This document shows positions 1-13,042 of a stretch of DNA of 64,000 bases, one piece after another. Origin of the DNA: Actinomyces sp. ICM47 (lineage in GTDB: Bacteria; Actinomycetota; Actinomycetes; Actinomycetales; Actinomycetaceae); the NCBI RefSeq assembly GCF_000278725.1, contig NZ_ALCA01000110.1, positions 3,073 to 67,072 of the forward strand, in the 5' to 3' direction. The notes under the pieces are model-generated. The model was not told the origin of the DNA. It was given only the letters and a program-made list of their open reading frames with translations, and ran no database searches. Position numbers and translations under genes: made by a program. Numbering within the stretch: the stretch's first letter is position 1; each line of letters opens with the position of its first letter.

Positions 1-45
1 GCGATATACCGAGCAACCGACTGTTATTCATGCCAGAGTGGAGCC

Positions 46-1749
46 ATGACATCTATGACACTCGACGGGGCTGACAGGGAAGCGGAGCGTCCACCCGCAT
101 CCTTGCGCGCCCTGCGCTTCGTGGCCGGTCTCCTCCTATTCCTCGTCGCGCCCGTGTGGTTGGGCGCTGCCTACTACGTCAATGTTCATGCGGCACCGAA
201 GCCCAGTGACCCGGTCACGCCCGTCGTGGAGGTCCACGACGAGACGGGGAGTTTTCGTGACATCGGCGGTCAGCCCCTGAATGCCGTCCTCGAGGACGTT
301 CGTTTCACGCGCGCCGTTCACCTCGTAGTCCTGTCGACGGATAGTCTCAGCGGCGACGACATGGATCAGGCGGTGGTCACCTATGCGCGCGCCAATCATC
401 CGGAGTGGCTGAGCGCGGGTGGATCGACCTGGGCGAATGGGTATGTAATCCTGGTCGTGTCGCCCGCTGATCATATGGTGGGCACCTACGTGGGCGATGA
501 TGTCGTTCTTCCCCTGGCTGCTCAGAAGGACGTCCAGGATGCGGCGAAGGATGACTTCCGCAATGGGCGTTGGAGCGAAGGCATCGTCGCCGCAGTGAAC
601 AAGGCAGCGGCGCTGATCCCGGGAGAGAACACTCAGCGTCGGGGGAATATCGTTCCGTGGCCTCCCCTTTACGCGTGGACGACGACGGCCGCCGGAATCG
701 TCGTCTGGTTGATCGGAGGGACAGCCCGCCGTCGGCCAAACGAGGTCGCGAGGCCGCTCTCCGAACAGTGGAACGCTATGGAAAAGCGTCACATCGGGGT
801 CGAGAGTTCCTTTGCTGCGCTCCTCGCCGAAGGGGGTTATGAGCGTGGTCTGACCGCGCGCTACCAGGCTGCGCGGGCGGAGCGCGAGAAGGTGCGTGCC
901 CGCATCGCCTCGGCTCGGGGGAAACAGGCGACGATGCGGTCGCTCACCCAAGCCTTTCAGGACCTGTCGGACGCGGATGCAGCAATGGAGGCGGCGTGTG
1001 AGTTCTTCGCGCTTTCCCCGAACTGGCGCAGCGTGTGGGCCAATGAGGTGGGGCCGGTCTTCGAGGATCTGTACGTGGTGGACCTGGTCGCGCGTACGGC
1101 TGCGGACCGAACGAACTATCAGCACGTCATCACCTCGTATGCCGCCCTCAGCGCGTGGACGAACGAGCAGCGCGTGGCCGTGAAGAACCTGCAAGGCAGC
1201 ATCGAGCGTGCAGAGGTGACACCTGCCACGGCCTTGGAGGGCCTTGACTGGATTGCGAACGAGGCCAGGGGCCGCCTCGCGGTGTTCGTCGAGAACGCGC
1301 TGGCGGCCGACACGTCGTGGATGGGACGCAGGCGCTACTCGCGCTGGCAGGCGGGCAAGGGAGAAAAACTCAAGGACTACGATCTGCGTTACATCGGCAC
1401 GTACTCTGTCGACGGCTGGTCGCACTCCTACAATCCCGCTGTCACGATTCGCCTGACAGCGCACTGTGCGGGCATCGACCTGAGTGGAAGCGCAGCCATC
1501 CCATCGGGGCTTTTCATGGCCTACAACGCGCCGGTCTACGTGCCGCCCGCGTACTTCAACCGCTACATCGTCTATGACGGAATCGCGAGATATAGCTTCT
1601 CATACGAGACCTACCTGACGTCGCCGGCAAACCTTGGTACAGCGAATGATTATCGCAACCGTAGTCGTGTGAGCCTCTCGTCCTCCCATTCGCACGGCAC
1701 GTCGAGTTCGGGTGGCTTCCACGGCTCAGGCTCATCCTCGTCGTTCTGA
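46..1749 (+). CDS. TPM-domain-like (DUF5129-type) membrane protein
   Basis: 567 residues. A hydrophobic segment at about residues 24-46 anchors the N-terminus, an extracytoplasmic domain follows to about residue 195, and a second membrane segment lies near residues 208-225. The first soluble domain (hydrophobic core around VVLSTDSLSG and NGYVILVVSP) and the Ser/Gly/His-rich tail ending GGFHGSGSSSSF are typical of TPM-domain proteins; the rest resembles the DUF5129 group of actinomycetes (from memory). The cytoplasmic part after residue 230 is helical and charged. ATG at 46 is preceded by a GTGGAG ribosome site; a second in-frame ATG at 55 is possible. It sits alone upstream of rpmE. Function unknown; a role in envelope or membrane-protein maintenance is only a guess. 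Confidence 0.6.
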   Translation: MTSMTLDGADREAERPPASLRALRFVAGLLLFLVAPVWLGAAYYVNVHAAPKPSDPVTPVVEVHDETGSFRDIGGQPLNAVLEDVRFTRAVHLVVLSTDSLSGDDMDQAVVTYARANHPEWLSAGGSTWANGYVILVVSPADHMVGTYVGDDVVLPLAAQKDVQDAAKDDFRNGRWSEGIVAAVNKAAALIPGENTQRRGNIVPWPPLYAWTTTAAGIVVWLIGGTARRRPNEVARPLSEQWNAMEKRHIGVESSFAALLAEGGYERGLTARYQAARAEREKVRARIASARGKQATMRSLTQAFQDLSDADAAMEAACEFFALSPNWRSVWANEVGPVFEDLYVVDLVARTAADRTNYQHVITSYAALSAWTNEQRVAVKNLQGSIERAEVTPATALEGLDWIANEARGRLAVFVENALAADTSWMGRRRYSRWQAGKGEKLKDYDLRYIGTYSVDGWSHSYNPAVTIRLTAHCAGIDLSGSAAIPSGLFMAYNAPVYVPPAYFNRYIVYDGIARYSFSYETYLTSPANLGTANDYRNRSRVSLSSSHSHGTSSSGGFHGSGSSSSF

Positions 1750-1806
1750 GCAGAGGAGAGGCCGACCTCCATAGCCGATCTCACGCTCACCTGATGGTGT
1801 CCATCT

Positions 1807-1835
1807 TTGAAGGCGTTGGGCTGCTGTGCCATAAT
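1807..1835 (+). promoter_or_regulatory. Probable rpmE promoter
   Basis: TTGAAG (1807-1812) and CATAAT (1830-1835) are separated by exactly 17 bp, a good match to a housekeeping promoter. It leaves a leader of about 120 nt before rpmE, longer than usual here; L31 leaders often carry regulation, but I see no recognisable motif in this one. Confidence 0.5.
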
Positions 1836-1962
1836 GACATGTCGGCTTACCGGTTCACCGGCATGCCCCAGGCGCTTGCGCGCGCTGGAGGGCGAATCCC
1901 CGTCAGATGCGAGGAACGCTGCATGTCCGGACCCGGGGCACCAAACGATCCAGGAGAATCCC

Positions 1963-2184
1963 ATGCGTAAGGGCATCCACCCCGAATACGTGGACACCGT
2001 CGTGACCTGCACGTGCGGCAACTCGTTCCACACCCGTTCCACGCTCACCTCCGGCGAGATGCGCGTGGACGTGTGCTCGGCCTGCCACCCGTTCTACACG
2101 GGCAAGCAGAAGATCCTCGACACCGGCGGCCGCGTCGCCAAGTTCGAGGCTCGCTACGGCAAGCGCGTGCGCCCCTCGAAGTGA
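1963..2184 (+). CDS. rpmE: 50S ribosomal protein L31, zinc-binding type
   Basis: 73 residues, starting MRKGIHPEY, the usual L31 N-terminus. Cysteines at residues 16, 18, 38 and 41 (CTC and CSAC) form the zinc ribbon, so this is the zinc-containing form rather than the zinc-free paralogue induced in zinc starvation. The start is set by the AGGAG ribosome site at 1952-1956; an upstream in-frame start at 1807 lies inside the promoter and is rejected. It is followed by a terminator and then prfA, the usual actinobacterial order, although rho, often next upstream, is not here. Confidence 0.97.
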   Translation: MRKGIHPEYVDTVVTCTCGNSFHTRSTLTSGEMRVDVCSACHPFYTGKQKILDTGGRVAKFEARYGKRVRPSK

Positions 2185-2206
2185 TGAGGGTGAGCGGATA
2201 GCTCGA

Positions 2207-2250
2207 CGGCGGTGTCGTCGGCCTGAAGGCTGGCGGCGCCGCCGCTTTTT
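2207..2250 (+). terminator. Rho-independent terminator after rpmE
   Basis: A 10-bp stem (2207-2216 with 2235-2244, two G-U pairs) closes a loop that itself contains a small GGCC/GGCT hairpin and is followed directly by TTTTT (2246-2250). It separates rpmE from prfA. Confidence 0.7.
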
Positions 2251-2282
2251 CAAACGTTTGACTCGTAAGGATGTGGTGAATC

Positions 2283-3377
2283 GTGGCCGCGACGGATGAG
2301 CTGGGCGCACTGGGCCCGTTGTTGGAGGAGTATGCGCAGGTGGAGGCCCAGATGGCTGATCCACAGACGCTGACGAACCCCCAGCTGATGCGCCGCGTCG
2401 GTCGCCGGTACGCTGAGCTTGGCCGCGTCAAGGCCGCTGCTGATCGGCTGAGCACGGCGGCGGGGGACCTTGAGGCTGCCCGCGAACTGGCTGCCGAAGA
2501 CCGATCCTTCGCTGACGAGATTCCAGCTCTCGAAGAAGAGGAAGCAGCGGCTCACGAGGCCCTCGTCAAAATCCTGGCTCCTCGCGATCCCGAGGATGCG
2601 ATGGACGTCATCCTCGAAATCAAAGCCGGTGAAGGCGGCGAAGAATCTGCGCTGTTTGCCTCCGACCTGGCGCGCATGTACGGCCGCTACGCCGAGGCAC
2701 ACGGCTGGAGCGTTACCGAGTTGAGCGCGACCCATACGGAGCTCGGCGGTTTCAAGGACATCACGCTTGCGATCCGCGCGAAGGGCACGCCCGCCCCCGA
2801 CGAGGGTGTGTGGGCCCACCTCAAATACGAGGGCGGCGTCCACCGCGTGCAGCGCGTGCCCGTCACCGAATCCCAGGGACGTATCCACACGAGCGCCGTC
2901 GGTGTCTTCGTCATGCCGGAGATCGAGGACGACGACGAGATCGTCATCGACCCTAACGACCTGCGTATCGACGTCTACCGTTCGAGCGGCCCCGGCGGCC
3001 AGTCCGTCAACACGACCGACTCTGCCGTGCGTATCACCCACCTTCCCTCGGGCATCGTCGTGTCGATGCAGAATGAGAAGTCTCAGCTGCAAAACAAGGA
3101 AGCGGCCCTGCGTGTCCTCGCCTCTCGCCTCGCTGCGGAGGCCCGTGCGAAGAAGGAGGCCGAGGCCTCGGCCCAGCGCCTGTCCCAGGTGCGCACCGTG
3201 GATCGCTCCGAGCGCATCCGCACCTACAACTTCCCGGAGAATCGCATCGCGGATCACCGTACGGGCTTCAAGGCCCACAACCTCGACGCCGTCCTGTCGG
3301 GCGCGCTCGATGCCGTCATTTCCTCCCTGCAGGAGGCTGATGAGGCCGAACGCCTGGCCGCTGCCGCGAACGCATGA
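2283..3377 (+). CDS. prfA: Peptide chain release factor 1
   Basis: 364 residues, full length for RF1. The GGQ motif that enters the peptidyl transferase centre is at residues 238-240 inside [17 protein letters not shown]. The stop-codon recognition tripeptide is PVT at 193-195, the PxT form of RF1 (UAA/UAG) rather than SPF of RF2. GTG start, with AAGGATGTGG just upstream. It overlaps prmC by 4 nt; PrmC methylates the glutamine of GGQ, so the pair is functionally and translationally coupled. Confidence 0.97.
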   Translation: MAATDELGALGPLLEEYAQVEAQMADPQTLTNPQLMRRVGRRYAELGRVKAAADRLSTAAGDLEAARELAAEDRSFADEIPALEEEEAAAHEALVKILAPRDPEDAMDVILEIKAGEGGEESALFASDLARMYGRYAEAHGWSVTELSATHTELGGFKDITLAIRAKGTPAPDEGVWAHLKYEGGVHRVQRVPVTESQGRIHTSAVGVFVMPEIEDDDEIVIDPNDLRIDVYRSSGPGGQSVNTTDSAVRITHLPSGIVVSMQNEKSQLQNKEAALRVLASRLAAEARAKKEAEASAQRLSQVRTVDRSERIRTYNFPENRIADHRTGFKAHNLDAVLSGALDAVISSLQEADEAERLAAAANA

Positions 3378-4255
3378 GCGCGCAGGTGGAGGGTCAGTGG
3401 GGACTGCACGAGGCGCGGGCGTGGGCGCGCGCACGCCTGGACGAGGCCGGGGTTGACTCGGTCGACGCCGACGTGCGCGAGCTCCTCGAGTGGGCGTGCG
3501 ACGTCACCACGCAGTGGGATCTACCCACCGTCCTCGATCCCGAACAGGCGGAGAAGCTGCGCGGCGGCGTAGCAGAGAGAGCCCTGCGTATTCCCCTCCA
3601 GCACGTCACGGGACGCATGTTTTTCCGCTCGCTGGTCCTGACCGCAATGCCCGGCGTGTTCATCGTGCGCCCGGAGACAGAGGTCCTGGCGGGCCTGGCC
3701 ATTGACGAGGCGCGCTCCGTCGTGGGTACCCGCGGCGAGGCGCGCGTCGTCGACCTGTGCACCGGCTCCGGGGCGATCGCGCTGGCCGTTGCCACCGAGG
3801 CCGCGCGCACCGAAGTGTGGGCCGTCGAAAAGGAACCGGATCCTTTCGCCTTGGCCTGCCATAACCGTGACCGTATCGGCGCGCGCGGCGTGCACCTGGA
3901 ACGCGGCGACGCAACGAACCTAGCGACCCTCCACTTCCTGAACGGTCTGGTCGACGTGGTCGTCACCAACCCGCCCTATGTTCCAGCCGACGAGATGCCC
4001 ACCCAGCCCGAGGCCAGCGCCGATCCGCATTCGGCCCTCTACGGGGGAAGCGAGGACGGACTGGATATTCCCGCGCGGATCATCCGCCGTGCCCTCACGC
4101 TGCTACGGCCTGGCGGCCTGCTCCTGATGGAGCACTCGCCCAGCCAGGACGAGGCGCTGCGCGCTTACGCGACCTCTGTCGGAATGGTTGACGCCGCGAC
4201 CGAGGCCGACTTGACCGGTCGTATGCGCTTCCTGCGCGCCCGCACGCCCCGCTGA
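3374..4255 (+). CDS. prmC: Release factor glutamine methyltransferase
   Basis: 293 residues. It methylates the glutamine of the GGQ motif of release factors using S-adenosylmethionine. An N-terminal helical domain is followed by a Rossmann methyltransferase fold with the SAM-binding motif [11 protein letters not shown] at residues 127-137 and the catalytic NPPY at 199-202, both diagnostic of PrmC/HemK. The start overlaps the prfA stop (ATGA), so translation is coupled. It ends about 35 bp before tsaC. Confidence 0.95.
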   Translation: MSAQVEGQWGLHEARAWARARLDEAGVDSVDADVRELLEWACDVTTQWDLPTVLDPEQAEKLRGGVAERALRIPLQHVTGRMFFRSLVLTAMPGVFIVRPETEVLAGLAIDEARSVVGTRGEARVVDLCTGSGAIALAVATEAARTEVWAVEKEPDPFALACHNRDRIGARGVHLERGDATNLATLHFLNGLVDVVVTNPPYVPADEMPTQPEASADPHSALYGGSEDGLDIPARIIRRALTLLRPGGLLLMEHSPSQDEALRAYATSVGMVDAATEADLTGRMRFLRARTPR

Positions 4256-4276
4256 TACCTCGCCCGCGATCCGTGA

Positions 4277-4282
4277 CACAAT
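4277..4282 (+). promoter_or_regulatory. -10 element for leaderless tsaC
   Basis: CACAAT lies 7 nt before the tsaC ATG and no Shine-Dalgarno is present, so transcription probably starts at or next to the start codon. The same hexamer and spacing occur before nagA. Confidence 0.45.
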
Positions 4283-4289
4283 AGCACCG

Positions 4290-4955
4290 ATGAGTACTGA
4301 GACGATCCTGAGCGCAACACCGAACCTTGAGGCCGACGCGCTAGCGCACGCAATCCGCGAACTGAACGACGGCCGCGTCCTCATCGTTCCCACGGACACC
4401 GTCTACGGAATCGGATGCGACGCCTCCAACCCCGATGCCGTGAGCACGGTGCTGGCCGCCAAGGGGCGCGGTCGTCAGATGCCACCGCCTGTCCTCGTCG
4501 CGTCGGTCGACGCCATCGATTCCCTGTGCGTCGATGTTCCCGACTATGCGCGAGCCCTCGCGCGCGCCTTCTGGCCCGGCGGACTCACGCTCATCCTGCG
4601 TGCCCGCCCCGACCTCGGGTGGGACCTGGGGGAAACCGGCGGCACCATCGGCGTGCGCATGCCGAACCAGGACGCGCTCCTGACCCTTCTGCGTGACTTC
4701 GGCCCCATGGCGGTGACCTCCGCGAACCTGACCGGCCACCCGCCGGCCACGTCAGTCCAGCAGGCCATCGGTTACTTCGGCACCTCCGTCGCGGCCTATC
4801 TCGACGGCGGACCCACCCGGGGGACCACGGCCTCGTCCATCGTCGACTGTGCCCACGGCGACCCTCGCGTTATCCGCCTGGGGACCATCAGCCTCGCCGA
4901 CCTGAGCGCGGTCGCCGACATGCCCATTCGGGAAACGGAGGGACGCCACCCGTGA
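4290..4955 (+). CDS. tsaC: L-threonylcarbamoyladenylate synthase (TsaC/Sua5 family)
   Basis: 221 residues, the short form without the C-terminal Sua5 domain. It makes threonylcarbamoyl-AMP from threonine, bicarbonate and ATP, the first step of the t6A37 modification of ANN-decoding tRNAs. The YrdC-like fold is recognisable from VPTDTVYGIGCDA near residues 34-46, the FWPGGLTLIL segment and PMAVTSANLTG. ATG at 4290 is chosen because a -10-like CACAAT sits 7 nt upstream and no ribosome site exists, suggesting a leaderless mRNA. It overlaps the next gene by 4 nt. tsaC before wecA and the atp operon is the normal actinobacterial arrangement. Confidence 0.93.
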   Translation: MSTETILSATPNLEADALAHAIRELNDGRVLIVPTDTVYGIGCDASNPDAVSTVLAAKGRGRQMPPPVLVASVDAIDSLCVDVPDYARALARAFWPGGLTLILRARPDLGWDLGETGGTIGVRMPNQDALLTLLRDFGPMAVTSANLTGHPPATSVQQAIGYFGTSVAAYLDGGPTRGTTASSIVDCAHGDPRVIRLGTISLADLSAVADMPIRETEGRHP

Positions 4956-6052
4956 AGGTTTACCTGCTGCTCGCCGCCATGGCAATGGCCTTGACGATCC
5001 TGCTGACCCCAGCTGTGCGCTGGGCCTGCCTGCGCTTTCATATCCTGCCGCCCGTGCGCGGGCGCGACATCCAAAAGACCCCGATCCCGCGCCTCGGCGG
5101 CGTCGCCATGACCATCGCGCTTATCGTCACAATGCTCGTCGCCTCGCGCATCCCCTACATGGCACCGCTGTTTACGACCACTGTCCCGTGGGCCGTCATG
5201 GCTGGTGCCGGTGCCATGTGCGTCCTCGGCGTCATCGACGACATCATCGAGCTCGACTGGATGGCTAAGCTCGGCGGGCAAGTCCTCATCGCGGGCGGCA
5301 TGGCTTTCGGCGGCGTCCAGCTCGCGTCCTTCCCGATTTTCGGTATCACGCTGGGTTCCTCAAGGCTCTGGCTTTTCATCTCCGTCCTGTTCATCGTCGG
5401 CATCATGAACGCCGTCAACTTCATCGATGGACTCGACGGCCTGGCCTCCGGCATGATCGCAATCGGTGCCGGATCCTTCTTCATCTACTCGTACGTCATC
5501 ACGCGCCTCATGGGGGCTGCCTCCTACGCGACAACCGCGAGCCTCATCGTTATTGCTCTCGTCGGAGTATGCGCGGGCTTTCTCTGGTTCAACTTCCACC
5601 CGTCCTCGATCATGATGGGTGGGGGAGCGGAGACCATGGGCCTCGTTCTGGCTGCCGTCGGCATCATCGTCACCGGCAAAATCGACCCGTCACTGCTCGG
5701 ACGTCAGCAGGTAATCGTCTCAGCCCTGCCGCTCATCCTGCCGATGGCCGTTATCTTCATGCCTGTCGCCGACCTCGTCGTCACCTCCGTGCGACGGATG
5801 AGCCGTGGAAAGAGTCCATTCATCGCTGACCGCTCACATTTCCATGACCGCCTCCTCGTCGCCGGGCACTCCCACCGCGGCGTCGTGGCAATCCTGTGGA
5901 TGTGGACCGCCATCGTGTGTCTCCCTTCCGCCGGGCTACTTGGCTTCGCGTGGTGGAAGGTCGCTTTAGGGGCGGTCATTGCGGCCGCCGTGGGTGTCAC
6001 AGTCACGACTCGCGAATTTCCGAAGGACGAGATCGGGACGGACGTAGCATGA
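4952..6052 (+). CDS. wecA: WecA/MraY-family polyprenyl-phosphate sugar-1-phosphate transferase, altered active site
   Basis: 366 residues with about ten to eleven membrane segments. Family members transfer a sugar-1-phosphate (usually GlcNAc-1-P) from UDP-sugar to undecaprenyl or decaprenyl phosphate. Present: RGRDIQKTPIPRLGG after the first helix, DD at 96-97 and NFIDGLDGLA at 156-165. Changed: the loop that normally reads FMGDxG is MMGGGAE at 221-227, with glycine at 224 where the metal-binding aspartate is expected, and the HxHH motif is HFHD at 296-299. The coding frame is intact and coupled by 4-nt overlaps to tsaC and the AtpI-like gene. It could be a modified but active enzyme, a pseudoenzyme, or one using a different substrate; the symbol gives the family only. 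Confidence 0.8.
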   Translation: MKVYLLLAAMAMALTILLTPAVRWACLRFHILPPVRGRDIQKTPIPRLGGVAMTIALIVTMLVASRIPYMAPLFTTTVPWAVMAGAGAMCVLGVIDDIIELDWMAKLGGQVLIAGGMAFGGVQLASFPIFGITLGSSRLWLFISVLFIVGIMNAVNFIDGLDGLASGMIAIGAGSFFIYSYVITRLMGAASYATTASLIVIALVGVCAGFLWFNFHPSSIMMGGGAETMGLVLAAVGIIVTGKIDPSLLGRQQVIVSALPLILPMAVIFMPVADLVVTSVRRMSRGKSPFIADRSHFHDRLLVAGHSHRGVVAILWMWTAIVCLPSAGLLGFAWWKVALGAVIAAAVGVTVTTREFPKDEIGTDVA

Positions 6053-6342
6053 CCTATCTCCTGGCCCTCGTCATGGTCGCCGTCATTTGTGGTGCCCAGT
6101 GGTTCTTCACCTCACGTGCTCTGGCCTCACCCGCCCGCTTCCTCGCGTGGGTGAGCGGCGGATATGTCGCGAAAATCGCACTGCTTGCCCTGGGCCTGTA
6201 TGTTCCGCGCATGCTCGGTATGGACGTGCGCATTGCCGCCATTGCAACGATTATCGCCATCATTGTGTCCTCGAGCGTTGAGATGATCGTCATGGCCCGT
6301 AGGCGTACGATGAACGTGGATCCGCACCCTCACAACGACTAA
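6049..6342 (+). CDS. atpI: AtpI-like small membrane protein
   Basis: 97 residues with hydrophobic segments near 1-20, 30-52 and 56-78 and a basic then acidic C-terminal tail (ARRRTMNVDPHPHND). Position between wecA and atpB is where actinobacteria carry the poorly conserved AtpI, thought to help Mg2+ uptake or assembly of the c-ring. The start overlaps the wecA stop (ATGA); a longer in-frame extension upstream lies inside wecA and is rejected. Identification rests more on size and position than on motifs. Confidence 0.65.
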   Translation: MTYLLALVMVAVICGAQWFFTSRALASPARFLAWVSGGYVAKIALLALGLYVPRMLGMDVRIAAIATIIAIIVSSSVEMIVMARRRTMNVDPHPHND

Positions 6343-6441
6343 CTATTGCGCGCGCCGCGGGCGCGCTGATCTGTATAGAATGGAACAAGTTGCTCGTGAG
6401 GCAACACAACCAATGGAGTTCCGATGAAGGAGGCACGTTCC

Positions 6442-7317
6442 GTGTCCAATAACGCGCCCGCTCGCCGCGCTTCCGCGTCCAAGCCGCGCTGGTACTGGGT
6501 GAGCCTCGCGATCCTGCTCCTCATCATTGGCGCGACCGCCTACCCGGCGTTCACCCAGCATCCTCACCAGCCCGCCCTGGAGGACTTCTTCCCCTCGGTG
6601 ATCTTCGGTGAGGGAACCTTTTACGAGTTCAACCGCCTGACTTTGGCCCGTGTCATCATGGGCGTGCTCGTGTGCCTCGTGCTGGTGGCCGTTGCGCGTA
6701 AGCCGAAGCTCGTTCCCACCCGCGGACAGATGGCCGTCGAGGCCATCGCCGGCTACATCCGCGACAACGTCGCCCTCGACATGCTGGGTCCGAAGACGGG
6801 CCGCAAGTTCTCCGGCTTCATCGCTTTCCTCTTCTTCGGTGTCCTGTCCATGAACATCGCGGGCATCATCCCGGGCATCAACATCGCCGCCTCGTCGGTG
6901 GTCGCCGTTCCGATGTTCTTCGCTCTCATCACGTACGTCACCTTCATCGGTGCGGGCATCGGCAAGCAGGGAGTGGGCGGCTTCTTCGCATCCCAGCTCT
7001 TCCCGCCTGGGCTGCCCGTTCCGATGTACCTCCTGATCACGCCGATCGAGTTCCTGTCGAACTTCATTGTTCGCCCCGTCACGCTGACGCTGCGACTCCT
7101 GTGCAACATGATCTCCGGACATCTGCTGCTCGGCATGACCTACTTCGGGACGGCAATTCTGCTCCACGAACTCTCCGTCCTGTCTGCCGCCTCCGCGCTG
7201 ACCGGTGCCGCCATGTTCGTGATGACCGGCTTCGAGGTCTTCGTGGCCTTCCTGCAGGCATACATCTTCACGATCCTGTCGACCGTGTACATCAAGCTTT
7301 CCGTCGAACATCACTGA
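6442..7317 (+). CDS. atpB: ATP synthase F0 subunit a
   Basis: 291 residues. Membrane subunit that forms the proton half-channels beside the c-ring. Helices run from about residue 20 to the end; RPVTLTLRLLCNMISGH contains the essential arginine (Arg210 of E. coli). GTG at 6442 is preferred because AAGGAGG (6427-6433) lies 8 nt before it. An in-frame ATG at 6424 would put that ribosome site inside the gene and has little upstream. A -10-like TATAGAAT at 6374-6381 may start the atp operon transcript, though wecA-atpI read-through is also likely. Confidence 0.93.
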   Translation: MSNNAPARRASASKPRWYWVSLAILLLIIGATAYPAFTQHPHQPALEDFFPSVIFGEGTFYEFNRLTLARVIMGVLVCLVLVAVARKPKLVPTRGQMAVEAIAGYIRDNVALDMLGPKTGRKFSGFIAFLFFGVLSMNIAGIIPGINIAASSVVAVPMFFALITYVTFIGAGIGKQGVGGFFASQLFPPGLPVPMYLLITPIEFLSNFIVRPVTLTLRLLCNMISGHLLLGMTYFGTAILLHELSVLSAASALTGAAMFVMTGFEVFVAFLQAYIFTILSTVYIKLSVEHH

Positions 7318-7343
7318 CCCCCAACGCCACCCGGCGTTACTAA

Positions 7344-8130
<787 letters not shown>

Positions 8131-8134
<4 letters not shown>

Positions 8135-8949
8135 CACAGATGCGCACGATCGAGTCAGTCCCGTTCGCGACCGACCTGGCGGCGGCCCTCGCCACCCCGG
8201 GCACCGACGCGATGCGGGTCGCCGAGGACTTCTTCGGCTTGGCCGACCTGTTTAAGGAGAATACTCGTCTCGCGCGTGCGCTGACCGATCCGGCCCGGTC
8301 ATTGGCGGACAAGCAGTCCCTCGCGAAGGAAGCATTCGCCTCCCACGTGACAACTGCGACGATGACCGTCGTCAACCTTGTCGTCGCCGACCACTGGCGT
8401 CGCCCCACTGACGTCGATGACGCACTCGAAGTACTGGGCATCCTCAGCGTCTTGAATGCCGCAGGTGCGAAGGGGGCACTCGACCAGGTCCGTGAGGAAC
8501 TGTTCCAGGTCCGTTACTTCCTGGACCATAACCGAGAGGTGCGCGTGCGCCTCTCCGACATCTCCACAGGCGACTCGCACGAGCGAGGAGACCTGGCCAC
8601 GAGCCTGTTTGGCTCGCGAGTCAGCGTGTGGACGATGCGCCTGGTGCGTCGCGCCGTTGGCCGCTCCAACCACGGACGACTCCTGCACAACATCCGCAGG
8701 TACGCCCAGTGGGCAGCCACCATGCAGGATCGCCTCTTCGTCACGGTCGCCACGGCCTCGCCGATGACCGAGGCTCAGGTTGACCGTCTGCGAGCCATTC
8801 TCGAAAAGCGCTACGGCGTCACCGTTGACCTGGCAATCTCGGTGGATCCCACACTTATCGGAGGCTTCCGCCTGCGCGCCGGTCTGACCGCCATTGACGC
8901 GTCGCTGGCCACCAGGATCAGCGCCGCTCGGGACGCCATCGCTAGCTAG
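8131..8949 (+). CDS. atpH: ATP synthase F1 subunit delta, long actinobacterial form
   Basis: 272 residues, longer than the roughly 180 of E. coli delta; the extra N-terminal length is typical of actinobacterial AtpH. It links the F1 head to the b stalk. The C-terminal part has the conserved delta pattern (VATASPMTEAQVDRLRAILEKRYG, then DPTLIGGFRLRAG). The start overlaps the atpF stop (ATGA). A 48-bp gap separates it from atpA. Confidence 0.94.
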
Positions 8950-8997
8950 CGCCCCTCGTCCATCATTTACTTCACTTTTTCTTAGTTAGGAATCCTC

Positions 8998-10635
8998 ATG
9001 GCTGACCTCAGCATCTCCCCGGAGGAAATCCGCGGAGCACTGGACTCCTTCATGGAGTCCTACCGTCCGGCGGACGTGGCCACCGAAGAGGTGGGTCACG
9101 TCATCGAAACGGCCGATGGTATTGCCCACGTCGAGGGCCTGCCTGGCACCATGGCAAACGAGCTGCTGCGTTTCGAGGACGGGACGCTGGGCCTGGCCAT
9201 GAACCTCGACCGGCGTGAGATTGGTGCCGTCGTCCTCGGTGACTTCGGTGGCATTGAAGAAGGACAGCTCGTCCATCGCACGGGCGAGGTCCTCTCCGTT
9301 CCCGTTGGTGACGGCTACCTCGGTCGCACGGTTGATCCCCTCGGCCGCCCGATCGACGGTCTCGGTGATATCACGGACCTGGATGGGCGCCGCGCGCTTG
9401 AGCTGCAGGCCCCCGGCGTCATGATGCGTAAGAGCGTCCACGAACCCCTCGCCACCGGCCTGAAGGCCATCGACTCGATGATCCCGGTTGGCCGCGGCCA
9501 GCGTCAGCTCATCATCGGCGACCGTAAGACCGGTAAGACCGCGATCGCGCTCGACACGATCCTCAACCAGCGTGATAACTGGAAGAGCGGCGACCCGAAC
9601 AAGCAGGTGCGCTGCATCTACGTAGCGATCGGCCAGAAGGGTTCGACCATCGCCTCCGTGCGTTCCACGCTCGAGGACGCGGGAGCCATGGAGTACACGA
9701 CCATCGTCGCCTCCCCGGCCTCGGACCCCGCCGGCTACAAGTACATGGCTCCCTACACCGGCTCCGCCATCGGCCAGCACTGGATGTACCAGGGCAAGCA
9801 CGTCCTCATCGTCTTCGACGATCTGTCCAAGCAGGCCGAGGCCTACCGTGCGGTGTCGCTGCTTCTGCGCCGCCCGCCGGGCCGCGAAGCATACCCCGGC
9901 GACGTCTTCTACCTACACTCCCGCCTGCTGGAGCGCTGCGCGAAGCTGTCGGACGCCCTCGGCGGCGGTTCGATGACCGGCCTGCCGATCATCGAGACCA
10001 AGGCAAACGACGTGTCGGCGTACATTCCGACGAACGTCATTTCGATCACCGACGGCCAGATCTTCCTGCAGTCCGACCTGTTCAACGCGAATCAGCGTCC
10101 CGCCGTCGACGTGGGTATTTCCGTGTCCCGTGTCGGTGGTGCCGCCCAGCCCAAGGCGATGAAGAAGGTCGCCGGTACGCTCAAGCTCACGCTCGCGCAG
10201 TACCGCTCGATGGCCGCCTTCGCGATGTTCGCCTCCGACCTGGATGCGGCGACCCGTCGTCAGCTGACCCGCGGCGAGCGCCTCATGGAGCTGCTCAAGC
10301 AGCCCCAGTCCACGCCCTACGCCATGGAAGACCAGGTCGCCTCGATTTGGATGGGCACGAACGGCTACCTCGATGACATCGAGGTCGAGGACGTGCTGCG
10401 CTTCGAGCGCGGTCTCCTCGACCACCTTCACGCGAACTCCACCGTCCTTGACACGATTGCCGAGACCGGCGACCTGTCTAAGGAGACGGAGGAAGCCCTG
10501 AAGAAAGCCGTCGAAGAGTTCCACCGCCAGTGGATCAGCGCCGGGCGCGGTGCTGCCTCCGCGGAGGACGGCGAGGTCGTGGCTGAGCGCACCCGCGAGG
10601 AAATCTCGCGCGGTCGCACGAACGAGAAGGCCTAA
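8998..10635 (+). CDS. atpA: ATP synthase F1 subunit alpha
   Basis: 545 residues. Non-catalytic nucleotide-binding subunit of the alpha3beta3 head. Walker A is GDRKTGKT at 174-181 and [15 protein letters not shown] is the Walker B region; [22 protein letters not shown] is near-invariant in alpha subunits. A TAGGA ribosome site precedes the ATG. The C-terminus has an extra hydrophilic tail of about 25 residues rich in Glu and Arg, common in actinobacteria. Confidence 0.98.
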   Translation: MADLSISPEEIRGALDSFMESYRPADVATEEVGHVIETADGIAHVEGLPGTMANELLRFEDGTLGLAMNLDRREIGAVVLGDFGGIEEGQLVHRTGEVLSVPVGDGYLGRTVDPLGRPIDGLGDITDLDGRRALELQAPGVMMRKSVHEPLATGLKAIDSMIPVGRGQRQLIIGDRKTGKTAIALDTILNQRDNWKSGDPNKQVRCIYVAIGQKGSTIASVRSTLEDAGAMEYTTIVASPASDPAGYKYMAPYTGSAIGQHWMYQGKHVLIVFDDLSKQAEAYRAVSLLLRRPPGREAYPGDVFYLHSRLLERCAKLSDALGGGSMTGLPIIETKANDVSAYIPTNVISITDGQIFLQSDLFNANQRPAVDVGISVSRVGGAAQPKAMKKVAGTLKLTLAQYRSMAAFAMFASDLDAATRRQLTRGERLMELLKQPQSTPYAMEDQVASIWMGTNGYLDDIEVEDVLRFERGLLDHLHANSTVLDTIAETGDLSKETEEALKKAVEEFHRQWISAGRGAASAEDGEVVAERTREEISRGRTNEKA

Positions 10636-10638
10636 ACG

Positions 10639-13041
<2,403 letters not shown>

Positions 13042-13042
<1 letters not shown>

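Noticed and set aside
2250..3434. 394-codon open frame on the minus strand opposite prfA
   Set aside because: High-GC shadow of a well-identified gene; no ribosome site and composition (Val/Arg/Asp-rich, no motifs) is artefactual. The same applies to long frames opposite atpD, mnmA, leuS and metE.
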